From assembly GCF_001499965.1 (NCBI RefSeq), contig NZ_LQIT01000012.1, forward strand, positions 186,001 through 250,000: a DNA stretch of 64,000 nucleotides, given 5' to 3'. Positions 44,731 through 56,284 of this stretch are shown piece after piece (the first letter of the stretch is position 1; every line of letters begins with the position of its first letter). The notes under the pieces are model-generated. The model made no database searches. It was not told the DNA's origin and saw nothing but the letters and a program-made list of their open reading frames with translations. The stretch is from Mycobacterium sp. GA-2829. GTDB taxonomy: Bacteria > Actinomycetota > Actinomycetes > Mycobacteriales > Mycobacteriaceae. A program made the translations under genes and the position numbers.

Positions 44731-46982
44731 GCGCCCTCGACGGTTTCTACACGACCTGGAACAACGCCAGGCAGACGTTCGGGCAGGGCACCCCGCAAAG
44801 CGGTTCGGACTTCGACAAGAGCCCGCAACTGACCACCCTCGGATCGGGTCTGGACGCCGCCGCGCCCGGGTCGCAGTGGTCGGGGGCCGCTGCGACGAAC
44901 TACGGCAAGGCCAACACCGACCACCAGGTCGTGTTCACGAAGCTGGCCGAGCTGGACCGCAAGATCGCCCAGCAGGTCGACCAGTCCGCGCAGGTGGTCG
45001 CGACCGGGCGGCAGAACCTCGACCAGCTGCGGCAGTGGGTGACCGACGCGGCGAACAGCGTGCCGCCGGGCAAGCAGCGCGACGCGATCCTGATGCAGAT
45101 CGCCAACCGCGGGCTCGGGCAGTTGACCGAGGTGGTGCAGAAGACCAATGCCGAGTCGAATGTCGTCGCGCAGAATCTCGCCAAGCTCGGGCCGGAGTTC
45201 GAGGCGGTCTCGCGCGAGCAGAAGTTCGGGAACGGGGACAAGGACGACAAGAAGGACGACGTCCAAACGCTCGGAAATGAGGAGATGCACGCGGTTCCCG
45301 AGAATGAGCGAGCCGAGCGAGACGTGCAGGCCGCGCTGGCCGGCGATCAGGGTGCTGCCGCGCGGGTCGATGCTGTACTGAGCAAGATCGACCTGGAAAA
45401 GGGACTATCTCCCGAGCAAGGGTCCTACCTGAGCCAAATGCAGGCCCAACAGAACGGCATGAGCGTCGATGATCTCCATAAGGCCGAAGAACGGCTCGGG
45501 GACCACAAGAACATCATCGGCGACTCATGGCAGCTCATGAGCAACGAAGACGTGTGGATGCCGCACACCGAACTCGAAGAAGGCGCTCTCGACGACCCCA
45601 GTTGGCGGGTCAAAGGTGGCTTCGACCAACTCCCGGTAAGCGTTCAAGAAACGCTGCGGGAGGCAGACAAATTGACTCCCCTTGGTGAGGGCGTTGCCGG
45701 CCTCACCCATGACCAAGAGTTGCAGCGCATCTCCGAAATCGTCCGCGACGGCAATGATTCATTCCAAACCGGCACAGCGATTGATCGCGAGATGATCAAC
45801 GCCGCCGACAAGATCATGGACACAAACCTCGGACCGTTGCAGCCCATGGGCGATCCCGAAGTGGTCCAAGGCTTATTCGACGCTGTCAACACCGATCATC
45901 AGGTGATCCATGACCACCTCATCGGCTCTGGCGGCGACGATTTCCTCCATGACGTCAACGCAGTCGAATGGAAGGACGACGGCAAGTCCGCCGCATCGCT
46001 GTTCAGCTGGACTCATGACGCCGCCGGGGGGCCCGAGCAAGTCATCGCAGGGGAAACAGCGGAGAAGTACGCGGCCTACGTCGGGTCACATAAGGATCTG
46101 ATGAACATCGATGGTGAAACCCTGGGTCAGGTCAATCCCGAGTTGGTCAAAGGCTACGCGCACGGCTTGACGCCATACATCGCTGACATCGCCGGTTTGT
46201 CGACTGCGGACGCCCATAATGGTTTCGACTCAATCGATCTCGAGAGCCCGGCGGAACGGCCCGTCGCGAAAGGCTTGTTCTCGGTGCTGAGCACTCAATC
46301 TGACGCGTATACAGAGTTCCAGGGCGCAACTAATTCACACATCTTGGCTGAGAGCAAGTCATGGGCGGACGAGGTCAAGCAGGGTCACCCGATGAGCGCG
46401 CACGACGCGCGCCTAACCGATTGCGCGACTCTCAAGGCACTGGGAATGACTGGTACTACCGAGGCCGCTCGAGCGCTGGGCCTCAACGCGGAGCAGGTCT
46501 ACAACCAGCAGAAAGCAGCTTACGACTTCGGCCTCGCAGCGTTGAGCGGTGGCGGAAGTGTCGTGCCCGGCGTTGGTCCGGCTCTCGGCCCCGGGTTGGA
46601 CGTCTTCGGCACCGCCATGGCCAGCTCGATCCTCGGGCCGCCACCCGACACGAATTCACCCACCATCGCGAACATGTACGACGAGGAGGGGGCACGGTTC
46701 GTGGTCAACGCTCTGATCGCAAACGGAGTCGATGTTCCCGGGATAGATGCTCAATGGATGGCGAACCTGCCAGTCAACCCGAGCGACCCGAATGGCCCCA
46801 CCGGGCAGCAGGTACTTCCCTTCGAGGAGCTCGCAAAGTTAGGAGTGACGCAGGCACAGATGAGTCAGGGTTTGAATGATCTACTCACAAACCAGCTCGG
46901 CGCTAGCAATCCAGCCGCGGCCTTCATCAGCCAGTACAACAACGTCATCAAGAATCCTTCGCCTCACGGGTCCGGCACATGA
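44727..46982 (+). CDS. Large EspA/EspE-like ESX-associated protein (Rv2082-type)
   Basis: A 751-aa protein. The N-terminal about 110 residues resemble the EspA/EspE helical domain of type VII secretion substrates: SALDGFYTTWNNARQ, a WSGAAATNYGKANTDHQ segment (compare the WxG turn) and a long amphipathic helix. The middle has Lys/Asp-rich and helical stretches. Near 590-640 is a Gly-rich hydrophobic segment (LSGGGSVVPGVGPALGPG) that could insert in a membrane. It resembles M. tuberculosis Rv0026/Rv2082 proteins of unknown function. From about 45250 the DNA is visibly lower in GC than before, so the C-terminal part may have been exchanged. A lipoprotein gene overlaps its end by 4 nt. Confidence 0.78.
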   Translation: MSALDGFYTTWNNARQTFGQGTPQSGSDFDKSPQLTTLGSGLDAAAPGSQWSGAAATNYGKANTDHQVVFTKLAELDRKIAQQVDQSAQVVATGRQNLDQLRQWVTDAANSVPPGKQRDAILMQIANRGLGQLTEVVQKTNAESNVVAQNLAKLGPEFEAVSREQKFGNGDKDDKKDDVQTLGNEEMHAVPENERAERDVQAALAGDQGAAARVDAVLSKIDLEKGLSPEQGSYLSQMQAQQNGMSVDDLHKAEERLGDHKNIIGDSWQLMSNEDVWMPHTELEEGALDDPSWRVKGGFDQLPVSVQETLREADKLTPLGEGVAGLTHDQELQRISEIVRDGNDSFQTGTAIDREMINAADKIMDTNLGPLQPMGDPEVVQGLFDAVNTDHQVIHDHLIGSGGDDFLHDVNAVEWKDDGKSAASLFSWTHDAAGGPEQVIAGETAEKYAAYVGSHKDLMNIDGETLGQVNPELVKGYAHGLTPYIADIAGLSTADAHNGFDSIDLESPAERPVAKGLFSVLSTQSDAYTEFQGATNSHILAESKSWADEVKQGHPMSAHDARLTDCATLKALGMTGTTEAARALGLNAEQVYNQQKAAYDFGLAALSGGGSVVPGVGPALGPGLDVFGTAMASSILGPPPDTNSPTIANMYDEEGARFVVNALIANGVDVPGIDAQWMANLPVNPSDPNGPTGQQVLPFEELAKLGVTQAQMSQGLNDLLTNQLGASNPAAAFISQYNNVIKNPSPHGSGT

Positions 46983-47788
46983 CGGATTCCCCGAAGAGAC
47001 TGCTGGCAGTACTAATGGCCTGCGGCACGTTGGGTGCGTGCGGGTCGGATGACACTTCGACGGAAACCGACCGTTGGAGTGGAAATCTCGATGGTTTGAC
47101 TGTGCAGTGGAGCGCGGCTCCCGGCATCGAATTGGAAGGGGGCGTGTCGGTTCCGGTCCGGGCTTATTTCGAATCCCGCCTGCTAGCGCAATACAAAGGA
47201 ACGTTAGATGCCGCGTACCCGGGTTTCACTGAAGCCGTTCCGCCGAACGAACCCGATGACAGTCCCACTATCAGCGCACGGGACCGCAGACCGCCGCTCA
47301 ACGTCCCAGTGACATCTCCGGTGGTCGGAACCAACCGGTTCCTGATCCAATCGGCCGCCGAGCAGAACGGGCGCTACACCGTCACGGTTTGCAACTTCCT
47401 CTACGCCGCCGCGGAGCGTCAACCGGGCGGGGCCTACCGAACGCTCACCCGAGGCGGCGCACCAGCGACTCGCGGGATCGTCGCTATGCAGCTGCAGCTC
47501 ACCGCCCCTTCGGAAGCCTCGTCATCCGCTCTTCCTCCACAGTCTGGGCCCTCTCCCGAACCCGGGCAGAACGTGTTCGGGGACTGGCGCATTACCGGAT
47601 TTCTGGCTGCCACTACGGATTATGTTCGACCAGAGTGGGATGACTATTCCGAAGCCGCAAAACGATGTGTCGACGAAGCCCCGGATCCACTCGAGCGCCG
47701 AGCCTTCCTCACATCCGGTGAACATCCCCGCGAAGACTTTCCGTCGCTTCCACCCGAACCAGGCTGGCCCGACGCTTTATCCCAATAG
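46979..47788 (+). CDS. Lipoprotein paired with the EspA-like protein
   Basis: A 269-aa predicted lipoprotein: KR-containing n-region, short hydrophobic core and lipobox LGAC with Cys21, then an acidic, Ser/Thr-rich secreted domain with no recognised family. The C-terminus is Pro/Glu-rich. The ATG overlaps the stop of the EspA-like gene (ATGA), so the two are made together. Base composition is lower in GC than the flanking housekeeping genes, like the 3' half of its partner. It could be a partner, chaperone or immunity-like protein; nothing in the sequence decides. Confidence 0.75.
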   Translation: MTDSPKRLLAVLMACGTLGACGSDDTSTETDRWSGNLDGLTVQWSAAPGIELEGGVSVPVRAYFESRLLAQYKGTLDAAYPGFTEAVPPNEPDDSPTISARDRRPPLNVPVTSPVVGTNRFLIQSAAEQNGRYTVTVCNFLYAAAERQPGGAYRTLTRGGAPATRGIVAMQLQLTAPSEASSSALPPQSGPSPEPGQNVFGDWRITGFLAATTDYVRPEWDDYSEAAKRCVDEAPDPLERRAFLTSGEHPREDFPSLPPEPGWPDALSQ

Positions 47789-47807
47789 CCGTGCCACTCT
47801 GTAGCCC

Positions 47808-48179
47808 ATGACAGACACGCGCGAACAGGGTCAGCAAGTCCTCCGTGAACTCCTCGCCGGCTCCATTCCCGAGGACACGGAGTTCGCCAAGGACGGCCGC
47901 TTCGGGGATGACCTGTTGGAGATCGGCATCGAGAACATCTTCGGCCGCCTCTGGACGCGCGAGGGCCTCAGCCGCCGCGACCGCAGCCTCGTCACCATGG
48001 GCATCCTCATCGCGATGCGCGCCACCGACGAGTTCAAGGCGCACGTCAAAATCGGCCTCAACAACGGCCTCACCGAGGACGAGATCGCCGAGGTCATCTA
48101 CCACGCCAGCGGCTACGCCGGATTTCCCAACGCCAACTCGGCATTGACTGCCGCCCGCGAGGTGTTGGAAGGGGCGTGA
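47808..48179 (+). CDS. Carboxymuconolactone decarboxylase-family protein
   Basis: A 123-aa helical protein of the CMD/AhpD superfamily, of the PcaC-like type (RDRSLVTMGILIAM, TEDEIAEVIYHASGYAGFPNA). The CxxC pair needed for AhpD-type peroxidase activity is absent, so a decarboxylase or lactonase-like role is likelier. The downstream hydrolase overlaps by 4 nt (GTGA). The pair recalls fused pcaD-pcaC arrangements in protocatechuate breakdown, but the hydrolase here looks like an epoxide hydrolase or dehalogenase, so the pathway is open. Confidence 0.88.
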   Translation: MTDTREQGQQVLRELLAGSIPEDTEFAKDGRFGDDLLEIGIENIFGRLWTREGLSRRDRSLVTMGILIAMRATDEFKAHVKIGLNNGLTEDEIAEVIYHASGYAGFPNANSALTAAREVLEGA

Positions 48180-49048
48180 GCCCCGTCACCCACCACCGCA
48201 CCACCGTCGCCGGCGTCGACACCTTCTACCGCGCCGCCGGACCCGCCGACGCGCCCGTCGTGCTGCTCCCCCACGGCTACCCGGCGTCGTCGTACGTCTA
48301 CCGCAACCTCATGGCCGCCCTCGGCGATCGCTGGCGCCTCATTGCACCCGACCTTCCCGGATTCGGTTACAGCGCAACACCTTCCGCCGACGACTTCGCC
48401 TACACCTTCGCCGGCTACGCGCACTTCCTGCAAGCCTTCGTCGACGCCATGCACCTCGACCGCTACGTCATCTGGCTGCACGACTACGGCTCCCAGTTCG
48501 GCTTCCAACTCGCCCTGGCCCACCCCGAACGCGCCGCCGGCCTCGTCATCCAGAACGGCGACATCTACGAAGACGCGTTCGGCCCCAAGTACGACTTCCT
48601 CAAGGAATCCTGGAACAACCCCGGCCCCGACGCCCGCCGCCGCATCGCCCAACACGTCAGCCCGCACGGCTTCGAGACCGAGTTCCGCGGCGAACTGCCC
48701 GCCGACATCGCCGACCGCATCAGCCCCGACCTGTGGACCCTGCACTGGTCTCTGATGAACACCCCCGAGCGGATCGCCAACCTCGTCCGGCTCCTCGAGG
48801 ACCAGCCCACCACCTTGGGATGGTTCGCAGACGAACAGGCCTACCTACGCGAGCACCGGCCACCCACGCTCATCGTCTGGGGCCGCCACGACGGATACAT
48901 GCCCGAGCAATCCGCCCGCGCCTACCACCGCGACCTGCCCGACGCGCCGCTGCATGTATTCGACGGCGGCCATTGGCTGCTGGAGACCCACCTCGACGAG
49001 GTCGTACCTCTGCTCGACGAGTTTCTTCGCCGAGCCTACGGTTGTTGA
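48176..49048 (+). CDS. Alpha/beta hydrolase (epoxide hydrolase/haloalkane dehalogenase-like)
   Basis: A 290-aa cytosolic hydrolase. The oxyanion element is HGYPASSY, the nucleophile Asp103 lies in LHDYGSQFG, and the catalytic His in DGGHWLLETH. An Asp nucleophile points to epoxide hydrolase or dehalogenase chemistry rather than esterase. The GTG at 48176 overlaps the CMD-family gene. The last codons lie inside a perfect 14-bp inverted repeat that may end the transcript. Confidence 0.88.
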   Translation: MSPVTHHRTTVAGVDTFYRAAGPADAPVVLLPHGYPASSYVYRNLMAALGDRWRLIAPDLPGFGYSATPSADDFAYTFAGYAHFLQAFVDAMHLDRYVIWLHDYGSQFGFQLALAHPERAAGLVIQNGDIYEDAFGPKYDFLKESWNNPGPDARRRIAQHVSPHGFETEFRGELPADIADRISPDLWTLHWSLMNTPERIANLVRLLEDQPTTLGWFADEQAYLREHRPPTLIVWGRHDGYMPEQSARAYHRDLPDAPLHVFDGGHWLLETHLDEVVPLLDEFLRRAYGC

Positions 49049-49082
49049 CCGGAAATGCGAGTAACGGCGTCAACAACCGTAG
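49036..49082. terminator. Bidirectional hairpin between hydrolase gene and tRNA-Thr
   Basis: Perfect 14-bp inverted repeat (49036-49049 with 49069-49082) around a 19-nt loop. The left arm contains the hydrolase stop codon. The convergent tRNA gene ends at 49107, so the stem could stop transcription from both sides. No U-tract. Confidence 0.6.
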
Positions 49083-49106
49083 TCTCGCGCTCCACACACA
49101 AAAGAG

Positions 49107-49179
49107 AGCCGCCTAGGAGAATCGAACTCCTGACCTATTCATTACGAGTGAATCGCTCTACCGACTGAGCTAAGGCGGC
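49107..49179 (-). tRNA. tRNA-Thr (anticodon CGT)
   Basis: A 73-nt cloverleaf read on the minus strand. The acceptor stem pairs GCCGCCT (5', from 49179) with AGGCGGC (3'). The anticodon stem ATTCA/TGAAT holds the loop CTCGTAA, giving anticodon CGT for codon ACG. The T loop is GTTCGATTC. CCA is not encoded. It is convergent with the hydrolase gene. Confidence 0.95.
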
Positions 49180-49234
49180 GTGCCCGGCACACCGGGCGGC
49201 ACGAGTCTACGGCAGCCCCCGCCCACGACCAAAG

Positions 49235-50443
49235 TCAGTCCCGCAGCGCCTGCCCGACGGTGGCCACCATCGCGTCGACCGCGAACTTCGGCTTGACGTT
49301 GACGGCCAGCGCCTCGCGGCACTCCAGCACCGCCTCGATGCAGCGCAGCAGCTTGTCAGCCGACGCGTGCGCGGCCAGCGCCGCCACCTTGTCCGCCATG
49401 TCCGGATGGTTGGCCTGCACGTGGCCCGCCCCCGACGACACCAGCAGCGCATCCCGGAAGTACGTCGCCAGGTCGATCAGCGCTCGGTCCAACGCATCGC
49501 GCGACGCCCGCGTCTGCCGCGACTTCTGCCGCTTCTCCAGCTCCTTGAGTGCGCCGGCCGACCCGCGCATGGTGCCCGCGGTGCCCTTGCCCGTACCGCC
49601 CGCACCGAGGGCGGTACGCAGCTCCTCGGCCTCGGTCTCGTTGCGGTCCACCGTCAGTGCCTTGGCCTCGGCCTCCGCCGACGCCACGAGCTCCTCGGCC
49701 GCGGCGTAGGCCCGCGACGGGGTGGCCGCATCGCGCGCCAGGCTCAGCGCCCGCTTGCGCCGGTCCCTCGCCTGCTCGTCGACCACCAGCCGCCGCGCGC
49801 GCCCGACGTGCCCCCCGCTCACCGACGCCGCCCAGCGCGCGTCCTCGATCGACAGCCCGTCGCCCTCGATGAGCACCTGGGTGATCGCCTCGACCGATGG
49901 CGTCACCAGCGCCACGTGCCGGCACCGCGACCGCAGCGTGATCGCGATGTCCTCGGGGTCCACCGAGGGCGCGCACAGCAGGAACACCGTCGACGGCGGC
50001 GGCTCCTCCACCACCTTCAGCAACGCGTTGGCGGCGCCCTCGGTGAGCCGGTCGGCGTCCTCGATCACCACGATCTGCCAGCGCCCGGTACCCGGCCGCC
50101 GCGACGCGATCTGCACGATCGAGCGCATTTCGTCGACGCCGATCGACAACCCCTCCGGGATGATGCGCCGCACGTCGGCGTGGGTGCCCGCCATCGTCGT
50201 GGTGCAGGCGCGGCAGTCACCGCAACCGGGCGTCCCCTCGGAGGTGCACTGCAGCGCGGCGGCGAAACACAGCGCCGCGATCGACCGTCCAGACCCCGGC
50301 GGACCCGTGATCAGCCACGCATGTGTCATGGTCCCCGTGGTCGACGCACTGTGAGCGGCGTCACCGCGGGCGGCCTGTGCGGCGCCCACGAGCTCTGCTT
50401 CCACTGCGTGTTGTCCCACCAAACGGGAAAAAACTCCGGCCAT
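49235..50443 (-). CDS. holB: DNA polymerase III subunit delta prime
   Basis: A 402-aa clamp-loader AAA+ subunit that helps place the beta clamp on DNA. The P-loop is GPPGSGRS with Arg for Lys, usual for delta prime, which does not hydrolyse ATP. The zinc cluster is GCGDCRAC preceded by a Cys (LQCTSEGTPGCGDC). The SRC-like motif reads LRSRCRHV. It corresponds to Rv3644c. The ATG at 50443 (MAGVFSRLVGQ) was preferred to a TTG three codons upstream. It is divergent from the cyclase gene. Confidence 0.93.
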   Translation of the reverse strand: MAGVFSRLVGQHAVEAELVGAAQAARGDAAHSASTTGTMTHAWLITGPPGSGRSIAALCFAAALQCTSEGTPGCGDCRACTTTMAGTHADVRRIIPEGLSIGVDEMRSIVQIASRRPGTGRWQIVVIEDADRLTEGAANALLKVVEEPPPSTVFLLCAPSVDPEDIAITLRSRCRHVALVTPSVEAITQVLIEGDGLSIEDARWAASVSGGHVGRARRLVVDEQARDRRKRALSLARDAATPSRAYAAAEELVASAEAEAKALTVDRNETEAEELRTALGAGGTGKGTAGTMRGSAGALKELEKRQKSRQTRASRDALDRALIDLATYFRDALLVSSGAGHVQANHPDMADKVAALAAHASADKLLRCIEAVLECREALAVNVKPKFAVDAMVATVGQALRD

Positions 50444-50512
50444 CACGGCCAACAGTAATGGTCAGCCCGACACAAACAGCTGACAGGAGCGCTGAAGGTC
50501 GGCTCGGCCCGA

Positions 50513-50518
50513 TACGGT
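50513..50518 (+). promoter_or_regulatory. Candidate -10 box of a leaderless cyclase promoter
   Basis: TACGGT ends 6 nt before the GTG at 50525. It lies in the 81-bp divergent region shared with holB. Confidence 0.4.
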
Positions 50519-50524
50519 TAACAG

Positions 50525-52111
50525 GTGGCCTCGGAAGCGATACCGATCGGGCGGATCAGCGCATTCGTCCGCTGGGTCGCGCGTACGCCCTGGCCGGTCT
50601 TCACCCTCGGCATGCTGCAGGCCGACATCATCGGCGCGCTGTTCGTGCTCGGCTTCCTGCGCTTCGGCCTGCCGCCCGAGGACCGCGTGCAGCTGCAGGA
50701 CCTGCCGGCGTTCAACCTGGCGATCTTCCTCGGCTACCTGTTCGTGTCGTTCACCGTCGGCGCCTACCTGAGCCTACGGCTGCTCATCCCGGTCATCCGC
50801 TGGCAGCGCCGCGACACCCTGCTCGCCGACGGCGACCCCAATACCACCGATCTGGCGCGGGCGCGGGCCCTGCGGATGCCGTTTTACCGGACGATCATCA
50901 GCGTCGCGAACTGGTGCCTGGGGTCGGTCGTCTTCATCGTCGCGAGTTGGCCGGTCGCCAGTAAGTCCGCCCCCGTCGTGGCCGTGGCCACCGCGCTGGG
51001 CGCGACGGCCACCGCGATCATCGGCTACCTGCAGTCCGAACGCGTGCTGCGCCCGGTCGCCGTGGCCGCCCTGCGCGGCGGCGTCCCGGAGAATTTCCGG
51101 GCCCCGGGCGTCATCCTGCGGCAGGTGCTCACCTGGGTGTTGTCGACCGGTGTTCCGGTGCTGGCCATCGTGCTGGCCCTGGTGGCCAGCCAGTTCGACA
51201 TCCTGGAGGCCCCCGCCGACCGGCTCACCATGCCGATCCTGCTGCTGGCGATCGCCGCGCTGGTCATCGGCCTGGCCGGCACCGTCCTGGTGGCCATGTC
51301 GATCGCCGATCCGCTGCGCCAGCTGCGCTGGGCCCTCGGTGAGGTGCAGCGCGGCAACTACAACGCCCACATGCAGATCTACGACGCCAGTGAGCTGGGC
51401 CTGCTGCAGGCCGGCTTCAACGACATGGTGCGCGACCTGGCCGAGCGGCAGCGGCTGCGCGACCTGTTCGGCCGCTACGTCGGCGAGGACGTCGCCCGCC
51501 GGGCCCTGGAGCGCGGCACCGAGCTCGGCGGCCAGGAACGCGATGTGGCGGTGCTGTTCGTCGACCTGGTCGGTTCCACCCACCTCGCCGCGACCATCCC
51601 GGCCGCCGAGGTGGTCAACCTGCTCAACGACTTCTTCCGCGTCGTCGTCGACACCGTCAACCGTCACGGCGGGTTCGTCAACAAGTTCCAGGGTGACGCG
51701 GCGCTGTGCATCTTCGGCGCCCCGATCGAGCACCCGGACGCCTGCGGCGCCGCACTGGCCGCGTCCCGGGAACTGCACGACGATCTCATCGAGGTCCTCG
51801 GCGAGACCGAATTCGGCATCGGGGTGTCGGCAGGCCGCGCGATCGCCGGGCACATCGGCGCCCAGGCGCGCTTCGAGTACACGGTCATCGGCGACCCGGT
51901 CAACGAGGCCGCGCGGCTGACCGAGCTCGCCAAACTGGAGCCGGGCCACGTGCTGGCGTCGGCGATCGCCGTGAGCGGGGCCCTCGACGCCGAGGCGCTG
52001 TGCTGGAACGTCGGCGAGACCGTCGAACTGCGCGGGCGCATCGCACCCACCCAACTGGCCCGTCCGGTGAACCTGCTGTCACCGCGCGAGATCAGCGACG
52101 TCTCCAGCTAG
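50525..52111 (+). CDS. Membrane adenylate cyclase with HAMP domain (Rv3645-like)
   Basis: A 528-aa class III nucleotide cyclase. It has about six membrane spans in the first 270 residues, a HAMP linker (from ADPLRQLRWALGEVQRGNYN) and a C-terminal cyclase domain: metal-binding Asp in VLFVDLVGSTHLA, the adenine-selecting Lys in FVNKFQGDAALCIFG, and GDPVNEAARL. The catalytic residues appear complete. Rv3645 is reported to be a major source of cAMP in M. tuberculosis. A fatty-acid-related input has been proposed there; nothing in this sequence shows the ligand. It is convergent with topA, 4 bp apart. Confidence 0.94.
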   Translation: MASEAIPIGRISAFVRWVARTPWPVFTLGMLQADIIGALFVLGFLRFGLPPEDRVQLQDLPAFNLAIFLGYLFVSFTVGAYLSLRLLIPVIRWQRRDTLLADGDPNTTDLARARALRMPFYRTIISVANWCLGSVVFIVASWPVASKSAPVVAVATALGATATAIIGYLQSERVLRPVAVAALRGGVPENFRAPGVILRQVLTWVLSTGVPVLAIVLALVASQFDILEAPADRLTMPILLLAIAALVIGLAGTVLVAMSIADPLRQLRWALGEVQRGNYNAHMQIYDASELGLLQAGFNDMVRDLAERQRLRDLFGRYVGEDVARRALERGTELGGQERDVAVLFVDLVGSTHLAATIPAAEVVNLLNDFFRVVVDTVNRHGGFVNKFQGDAALCIFGAPIEHPDACGAALAASRELHDDLIEVLGETEFGIGVSAGRAIAGHIGAQARFEYTVIGDPVNEAARLTELAKLEPGHVLASAIAVSGALDAEALCWNVGETVELRGRIAPTQLARPVNLLSPREISDVSS

Positions 52112-52115
52112 CGGA

Positions 52116-54950
<2,835 letters not shown>

Positions 54951-55047
54951 TTGCCATTCGGCGCCGGATGCCTGCGTCGGCGCCTGTCGGCACCTGACAA
55001 TTTCGCACCCTACGCTGGCCGACGCAAACTGACCCCTTCGTCACCGG

Positions 55048-55641
55048 TCAGGGCACACCGGGCCAATGGGTCAACGCCGCGGCCTGCTCCGGAGGTTCCC
55101 CCACCGTCTCTACCAGGCGTGTCAGCCGCCGACGGCCACTGATCCGCAGCGCCGGACGCGACCCTCTGGTGCCGATCAAAGTCGGGGCGATCCCGACGCG
55201 CATCATCGCCGACGCCAGCGGCGAATGGGTGTCGGGAGCGTGCGGATCGAGCCCGAGTAGATAGCCGTTCGGTTCCCGGGTACCGGCCGCCAGCACCCAG
55301 GCCCGGAGTTCACGGGGGCCGGGCAACCACTGCGGCGGCACCGTCTTGACCGCACCACGCGTCCATTCGGCGGCGATCGCCACCAGACGCGGCTCGACGG
55401 CGGTGCGCACCAGCGGGTTGTTCTCGTCGGTGCGGGCGATTTCCGGGTGCAGCCCGGCGTCGGTGATCATCTCCGCCAGCGCCTCGGCCCGCCACAGGTC
55501 GTCGACGACCACCGACAGGCGCGCACCCTGCTCACGGCCAGCACCGACCAACACCACCTGCCCGGGCGCGGCGAGCAACCCGGTCAGGTCGGCGACGGCG
55601 GGGGGTACCGCCTCGGCCGAGAAGAAGGACAGCTGGCTCAC
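55048..55641 (-). CDS. Conserved hypothetical protein (Rv3647c-like)
   Basis: A 197-aa soluble protein of unknown function conserved between cspA and topA in mycobacteria. It starts at GTG 55641 (MSQLSFFSAEAVPPAV); further upstream codons do not look coding. It has an alternating alpha/beta pattern, a GYLLGLDPHAPDT segment and an Arg-rich strand (SRPALRISGRRRLTRLVE) but no recognised catalytic motif. It has its own 3' end 97 bp before topA. Confidence 0.78.
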   Translation of the reverse strand: MSQLSFFSAEAVPPAVADLTGLLAAPGQVVLVGAGREQGARLSVVVDDLWRAEALAEMITDAGLHPEIARTDENNPLVRTAVEPRLVAIAAEWTRGAVKTVPPQWLPGPRELRAWVLAAGTREPNGYLLGLDPHAPDTHSPLASAMMRVGIAPTLIGTRGSRPALRISGRRRLTRLVETVGEPPEQAAALTHWPGVP

Positions 55642-55719
55642 GAGACCGACAGTAAGCCAGCCAGGCGTCCGCCGTGAGGTGCCCCGCGCACGGGAGGCGG
55701 ACGTCACGTCAAAACGAGA

Positions 55720-55759
55720 ACACCCCCGCGGCTCCGTTCACACGGATCAGCGGGGGTGT
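55720..55759 (-). terminator. Hairpin terminator after cspA
   Basis: An outer 9-bp stem (55720-55728 with 55751-55759, five C facing five G) and an inner 5-bp stem (55733-55737 with 55742-55746). In the minus-strand RNA it is followed by UCUCGUUUU, a short U-rich tail. It lies 18 bp after the cspA stop. Confidence 0.75.
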
Positions 55760-55777
55760 GTCTTCAGGCTCGCTGTA

Positions 55778-55981
55778 CTAGATGGTGCGCACACCCGTAG
55801 CTTGCGGCCCCTTGGGGCTCTGGCCGACCTCGAACTCGACCTTCTGGTTCTCCTCCAGGGTGCGGAAGCCGCTGCCCTGAATTTCCGTGTAGTGGACAAA
55901 CACGTCCGCGGAACCGTCTTCAGGGGCGATGAAACCGAACCCCTTCTCCGCGTTGAACCACTTCACAGTTCCCTGTGGCAT
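55778..55981 (-). CDS. cspA: Cold-shock protein CspA
   Basis: A 67-aa single OB-fold protein binding single-stranded RNA and DNA, an RNA chaperone. The ATG at 55981 starts [21 protein letters not shown]1 is KGFGFI and RNP2 is VFVHY, both intact. Length and sequence are typical (Rv3648c). It is followed by a hairpin terminator. The upstream gap of about 300 bp leaves room for a long leader, as in many cold-shock genes. Confidence 0.97.
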   Translation of the reverse strand: MPQGTVKWFNAEKGFGFIAPEDGSADVFVHYTEIQGSGFRTLEENQKVEFEVGQSPKGPQATGVRTI

Positions 55982-56284
55982 TTCCAGTTGTTTCCTTTTC
56001 TTCTTCACCGGGTGCGGTCCACCGTTTCGGTACACCGGGCCCGTTCCGACCGCCATCCTTCGTGGAGTCGCCGGAACTCACCCGACCTACAACCCTCGCA
56101 GGAACCGCGATCGCAACGTCGATCCTGCGAGTGCGAGTACACGAACACAGAAGCTGCGACCGCGATAAGTCAACCACGTTCAGGGCTGGTGCGACAGTCT
56201 CAAGTCGGTTCCTTGGGGAACAATTCACCTGTGCATGGGCGTTGACGGCCGACGCACTGTTACAGGCGTGTTTCGAAAGGGTGG
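55982..56284. other. Divergent regulatory region between cspA and the helicase gene
   Basis: A 303-bp gap without a gene. On the minus strand TTGACT (56168-56173) could be a -35 element for cspA with a weak TGTGTT 18 nt further on, implying a leader of about 150 nt or more. Frames crossing this region have no coding character. No clear helicase promoter was found. Confidence 0.35.

Noticed and set aside
49107..49179. tRNA gene considered as an integrated-element attachment site
   Set aside because: No integrase, phage or transposase gene and no second copy of the tRNA end is seen in the window.
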